Positions 60,101-64,000 of a stretch of DNA of 64,000 nt are shown piece by piece (the first letter of the stretch is position 1; each line of letters starts with the position of its first letter). The position numbers were made by a program, and so were the translations under genes. The notes beneath the pieces were generated by a model. The model worked only from the letters and a program-made list of their open reading frames with translations. It had not been told where the DNA came from and ran no database searches. Source of the stretch: Rhizophagus clarus (taxonomy: Eukaryota; Glomeromycota; Glomeromycetes; Glomerales; Glomeraceae); the NCBI GenBank assembly GCA_015698045.1, contig BLAL01000018.1, forward strand, positions 992,001 to 1,056,000, read 5' to 3'.

Positions 60101-61183
60101 CAAAATGTGAGTAATAATTTTTATTATAATTTTTTATAAATTCAAACTTCAAAAATTACTTACTAGCGATATTTCTTTTGTATAAGGTGTAATGTTAACA
60201 CATCTGGCATGACTTAGCATTGTCCGCCATGCTCTCATTTCTCTTTCATTAAATATATAATCAGGCGGATAAATTTTTTTTAGAGAGGTGATGAGTTCAA
60301 TAACAGTTTTTGTTTCATTATACCATTTAATAAAAAATTCATTCCATTGAATAGAAGCCAATGTAAATTTTCGCAAGTGATGATTCCATAAGGCTTGCAT
60401 TTTATTGATAATATGCCATTCTTCGGGCTGACATCTAGGTATAAGCAATGTTTGAATAAAGGTTTGGACTTGGGGATGACTGATTCCAAATATATCAACG
60501 CCTCTATACTTTTGTAATACATCAATTTTTTGCCATACATTATTAGGATTATTCCCAATATATTTAAACCGCAATTCAAAATCTTGATACATGTTTACTA
60601 TTGAATTTTTTGTATTTATTTCTTGAACAAATAAAACTCTTTGTTTCTCTTTACCAATTGAATACATAAAAGATGACTTAAATCCTGAACTAGCATAATA
60701 TAATCGTTCATCAGAAGAAACACTAATTCCATATACAAATAACCAAAACTTTCCAATAAAACAACAAAATGGATGAAAAGTAACTCCTTTCAAAAGTTGT
60801 TCACTAATTTCTACTTTGTCATGACCCATAATAAGAGGACCAGAAAATTTAGTGCTATTATTAAAAAGCCTCTGATAGAGCGTAGTTACAGCAGCTGAAG
60901 GGTTATTAAAAATAGCGCTTGTTAGATCTCTCGCTTCACAGATATATCCCGGCTGCTGTAAAGAATTAGGATGACCTTTGACAACAGTAATAATAAACTG
61001 TACATTTCGAAGAACGACTAATATTCTCATGTTTATTCGAATAGGATATAATCCAGAAGTTTTGTTTGTATTATTCATGCGTCGCGATTCCCACCAATCG
61101 TGGGAAAATGGCCCATAATGTATATTTTCGTCTAAAAAGCCAGGAGAGACCAAAGTAACTTGATATTCTTTACATTTTGACAT
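57163..61183 (-). pseudogene. FYR-domain / transposase-like protein gene, nine exons, one in-frame stop
   Basis: Exons: 61183-60164, 60085-59849, 59774-59355, 59286-58543, 58483-58357, 58287 to about 58025, 57845-57656, 57597-57546, 57484-57163; about 1124 codons, phases consistent (the 58025 donor is a weak choice). The N-terminus resembles FYRN (LYYASSGFKSSFMYS, about 160-175) and FYRC (NNVWQKIDVL, IFGISHPQVQTFIQTL, about 213-246), the F/Y-rich pair of chromatin proteins such as MLL and KDM5. Exon 4 has a Cys cluster (CNESHTYICNEC), then LVVDYKMKILP, IISNNGPHYHNSE and GEAKTTVDSHH, like an RNase H-fold transposase core with Asp to Asn in the middle motif. Then a SAP-like LPLQELTSELQNRGI and a Gly/Lys-rich YGKKGGGKRIKKK tail. 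TGA at 58465-58463 (codon 814, probably from CGA) interrupts exon 5. The intact ancestor probably was a domesticated or mobile-element protein. Confidence 0.65.
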
Positions 61184-61489
61184 TATTTAACGCGTATTTG
61201 ACTAATAATTTGAGGGTTGGTTATGTATGAAGTAAGAGATTCTCAAATACCTTAAAAATAATAATAGCTATTATCACCTCAAATCTATAGAGATGATCGA
61301 CATTTTTTTGCAGTTGACTCACGTATCACGAATTAAAAGTCTACTTGTGAAGGATGTGTCATATATGAAAGAGTACGTACTAGTAGATAATGATGATGAT
61401 ACTGTTGAAGTTGATTTTTTGTTTATTTCATCTGCTTCTTCAATTTATATATAAATAGTTTAAACTTTTCTAATATAAAAAGAATATAA

Positions 61490-62720
61490 GTTATCAAATA
61501 ACTTAAATAAAGCATCTGCTTTAGGTCGTTTTGTAAGGTCTGCATCCCAACATTTAATAATAATATCAATAATTAATTGAGGAATTTTGTAATTAGATTT
61601 TGGTCTTAATCCTGATAAATTTTGATGGCCAAGAATTTATCATGAGGTACATCATGATAAGGAGGTAATCCTGTACAAATTTCATATGCAATAATTCCAA
61701 ATCCATAAATATCACTTGCTTTAGTATATTCCTTTCCTTAAAACTTCTGGAACCATATATGGTATTATTCCATATATTTTTTTATTATCACCTTGAGAGG
61801 ATTTAACATTTGCTGACTGACATAATCCCAAATCAGTAATATAAATATTTTGCCCATAAAAAGTATTACATAATAAATTGCCACAATGGAAATCACAATG
61901 AATTAATCCACTATTATGAATATTTCCAAGACCACATGAAATTCCGTGCAATCCAGAAGTTGATTGACGTAAAATTTTTTCTTGACCTACAATTTATATT
62001 TTTTTAAATCCATCACCATCATAAAATTATTTGTTTTTGGATCTTTGGTAATACCAAAACAACGAACTACCCAACCACGTTCAGATTCACTTGCTATAAT
62101 ATTTGACACCAACTTAAAAGAAAATTATAGTTAGTTTAATATTTATAAAAGCCAACAATAATAAATTTATAAGAAAATTGAATATCTTACTTCTGCTGAA
62201 ATGTCCTGTGAGTTATGCAAACATTTTAAAGCAACTTTTGTTTCTTCTTTTCTATCCTTTTGAACGACATAATTCTTTCCCAAGAAGGAACATCTTTCCA
62301 AATTGCTTTATAAGTAGTCCCAAATCCTCCTTTTGCTAAATATTCAATATCTTCAAATTTATCGTATTCCTATTTTTAGCTTTTAATTGTGTTTCTTGAA
62401 TAAATTTATCAACTTCATTATTTCCACTTGTCCAACTTTTGAAATTTTGTTTAAGATGACTAGGTATACTCTGATACCATTTATAACTAGTATTAGGTTG
62501 CTTGCAAATTTTACATAAACCATATTTCTTACAACGTTTATTTAATTCTTAATTTAATATCAGTTTATCAATTAACAATTCTTGTTCCTTAGTAAAGAAG
62601 TCCCAATGAACAAAAAAATCTTTTAATTGCTCAAGTACATCATCACTAAGTTTTATTTCGTCCGATTTAATAAATATTTGTTGAATAAGGAAATACAGTA
62701 TGTGTAAAATAAAAAAAAAT
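61490..62720 (-). pseudogene. TKL-like protein kinase relic
   Basis: Minus-strand pieces in order: KKYGLCKICKQPNTSYKW (zinc-ribbon-like header), NFKSWTSGNNEVDKFIQETQ, a Gly loop YLAKGGFGTTYKAIW, ERGWVVRCFG, the catalytic loop HNSGLIHCDFHCGNLL, ITDLGLCQSAN (DLG for DFG), GIIPYMVPEVL, and ASDIYGFGIIAYEICTGLPP with YHDVPHD and KCWDADLTKRPKA. This header-plus-kinase layout is common in Rhizophagus-type tyrosine-kinase-like expansions. Frameshifts after EVLR, after LKAKN and near FLAIKI break the frame, and several intervening parts are short. No function is expected. The region 61184-61489 between this relic and the neighbouring gene holds nothing recognisable. Confidence 0.8.
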
Positions 62721-62954
62721 TGTGGTGAAACGTTAATCTGGTTTAAAGATCGGCAACAAATTATCAGAAAAAGTTAGCTTAAATACACCCCATCCGACCG
62801 ATCAACAAAGGCTCTAACCTTACATTTCATGTCTCAAGTGCCTAAGTTATATCCTTCATGGTCCGCCCATGGTTTCAACTCATGTCCATGATATACCCTG
62901 ACTTGCATGCTATGTCATGGATAAAGTGCCCATACAGTAACATCCGATAATCCT

Positions 62955-63870
62955 ACTTATCAGGTACGGACATTTATGTCCGTGATATTTGTCTCATAAT
63001 ACTTACGGACATCCCTATAAAAAATAAATGTCCAGAAAATGTTATCAAAAATGTCTGGAAAATGTCCAGAATAAATCTGATGTGTCCGGAAAATGTCCAC
63101 TTTTTTGGTACATGTCTGACACACTTCTGATACTTAAAATTTTGACATGTCCTAACTTTGTCCAGAATTCGTCCAGTATTTGTTTGGTATAAAATTTTGG
63201 ACAAATTCTGGACAGTTAAACCTGGACAAATTCTGGACATAGTAAAAAAACCAGATAGACAAATTCCGGACATGAAAAAGTTCAGGACAAATTCTGGATA
63301 CTATTTCCAAAAAAGGATAAATTAATTTTGTAAAAAAATGCAAAAATCACAAAACTGACATTCAAAATCTTTTCTGTCGTACTAATTAAAATTGCAGAGC
63401 AGGCAAAAATACTATATATCTATAATATAAAAATTTTGGGTTAAGGAATAATGATGATCATCTATCCATTGATCATCTTTTGTGGCAAAATTTTACGAAA
63501 ATACATTTCTGGACAATTTCAGGACAAATTCCTAATATCCCGGAAATGCAGTGTTTTCAGAACAGTTTCTGGACACACAGTGTTCAGAATTTCCAGACAA
63601 TTATTTAGACAATTTTTCCGGACAATTTCTGGACATTATTTGGACACTTATTTTTTATAGGGCATTTATGTCCGTGATATTTGTTGTCAGTTGCTCGCTC
63701 ATGATGTCTCTTGTCAGATACAGACATTTATGTCCGTGATGTTTGTTGTCTGTTGCTCATGATGCTTCTTGTCAGGTGATGTCTGTGATATTTGTCGTCA
63801 GTTGCTTCATTATACTTCTTGATAGATACGGACTTTTATTTATTATCATTGATATTTCTGACATACTAGA
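62955..63870. repeat. Minisatellite with GACATTTATGTCC core, interrupted by an element
   Basis: Degenerate units of about 50-62 bases containing GGACATTTATGTCCGTGATA, TTTGTTGTCAGTTGCTC and CATGATGCTTCTTGTC occur at 62965, 63663, 63725, and further right in decayed form. The array is split by the TIR element at 63013-63662. Before it, 62721-62954 has no recognised content. Confidence 0.6.
63013..63662. mobile_element. TIR element with TTCTGGACA arrays (MITE-J)
   Basis: The ends CCCTATAAAAAATAAATG and the inverted CTTATTTTTTATAGGG match over about 23 bases. The subterminal parts are packed with variants of TTCTGGACAAATT (left arm inverted relative to the right). CAT flanks both sides (63010-63012, 63663-63665), and comparison with uninterrupted minisatellite units shows the original site was GGACATTTATG, confirming a 3-base duplication. 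About 650 bp, with only spurious open frames. Confidence 0.75.
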
Positions 63871-64000
63871 CATTTATCTGTTATGTTTATGACATATACT
63901 TTCAGTTATTTGGTTTGCTTATAATCATCGATGGTATTTGCCTAGTTAGCTTACTTACCAGTTATTTAACTGCTTATAATGATAATATATCTTAATATTT

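Noticed and set aside
62974-63739. Several overlapping frames of 60-100 codons on both strands
   Set aside because: Translations of TTCTGGACA repeats in MITE-J and the minisatellite.

Overview
The window looks like nuclear DNA of a very AT-rich fungus, most likely an arbuscular mycorrhizal fungus (Glomeromycotina, Rhizophagus-like). This is inferred from short introns with GTAAGT-type donors, long A/T runs, a Crinkler-type effector relic with a kinase-like tail, a TKL-like kinase relic, and many miniature inverted-repeat elements. There are no operons, rRNA, recognisable tRNAs or CRISPR arrays. Few genes are intact: a cytochrome P450 (9.4-11.2 kb), a small thioredoxin (23.6-24.1 kb), two large ZNFX1/NFX1-type SF1 helicase genes (34.0-41.7 and 46.9-52.7 kb), and perhaps one tiny two-exon gene (14.2-14.5 kb).

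Layout. 0-9 kb: repeats, a jacalin-like lectin relic, small inverted-repeat elements, and a 5' fragment of a third ZNFX1-like gene with its upstream flank. 9.4-11.2 kb: P450. 11.4-23.5 kb: relic territory holding MITEs, a C/A-rich strand-biased repeat, an inverted duplication, a Fanzor/TnpB-like zinc-ribbon scrap, an RNase H-like relic, a second ZNFX1 fragment, a P450 fragment and copies of a ~1.4 kb dispersed repeat. 23.6-24.1 kb: thioredoxin. 25.4-27.0 kb: broken Crinkler-kinase gene. 28.8-31.2 kb: a MITE, a four-unit array built from another inverted-repeat element, and the dispersed repeat again. 31.2-34 kb: AT-rich, no gene.

34.0-41.7 kb (copy A, 11 exons, 2273 aa) and 46.9-52.7 kb (copy B, 7 exons, 1756 aa) are same-strand paralogues separated by three TIR elements. 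Copy A has the full ZNFX1 layout: N-terminal conserved region, UPF1-like helicase, NFX1 zinc fingers, RING-like segment and C-terminal RZ-type finger. Copy B lacks the last ~500-600 residues and carries a 58-residue zinc-finger unit in three near-identical copies. ZNFX1-family helicases act in small-RNA silencing and RNA sensing in other eukaryotes, so this is best read as a locally expanding RNA-silencing helicase family with two further fragments nearby.

57.2-61.2 kb: a nine-exon gene whose product combines an FYRN/FYRC-like N-terminus, a zinc-ribbon-like cluster, an RNase H/DDE-transposase-like core, a SAP-like segment and a basic C-terminus; it has one in-frame stop. 61.5-62.7 kb: a frameshifted kinase relic. 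The right edge holds a minisatellite split by a 650-bp TIR element with a reconstructable 3-bp target duplication.

Intron boundaries were set by hand from GT/AG sites, phase continuity and paralogue comparison. Family names come from motif recognition without database search.
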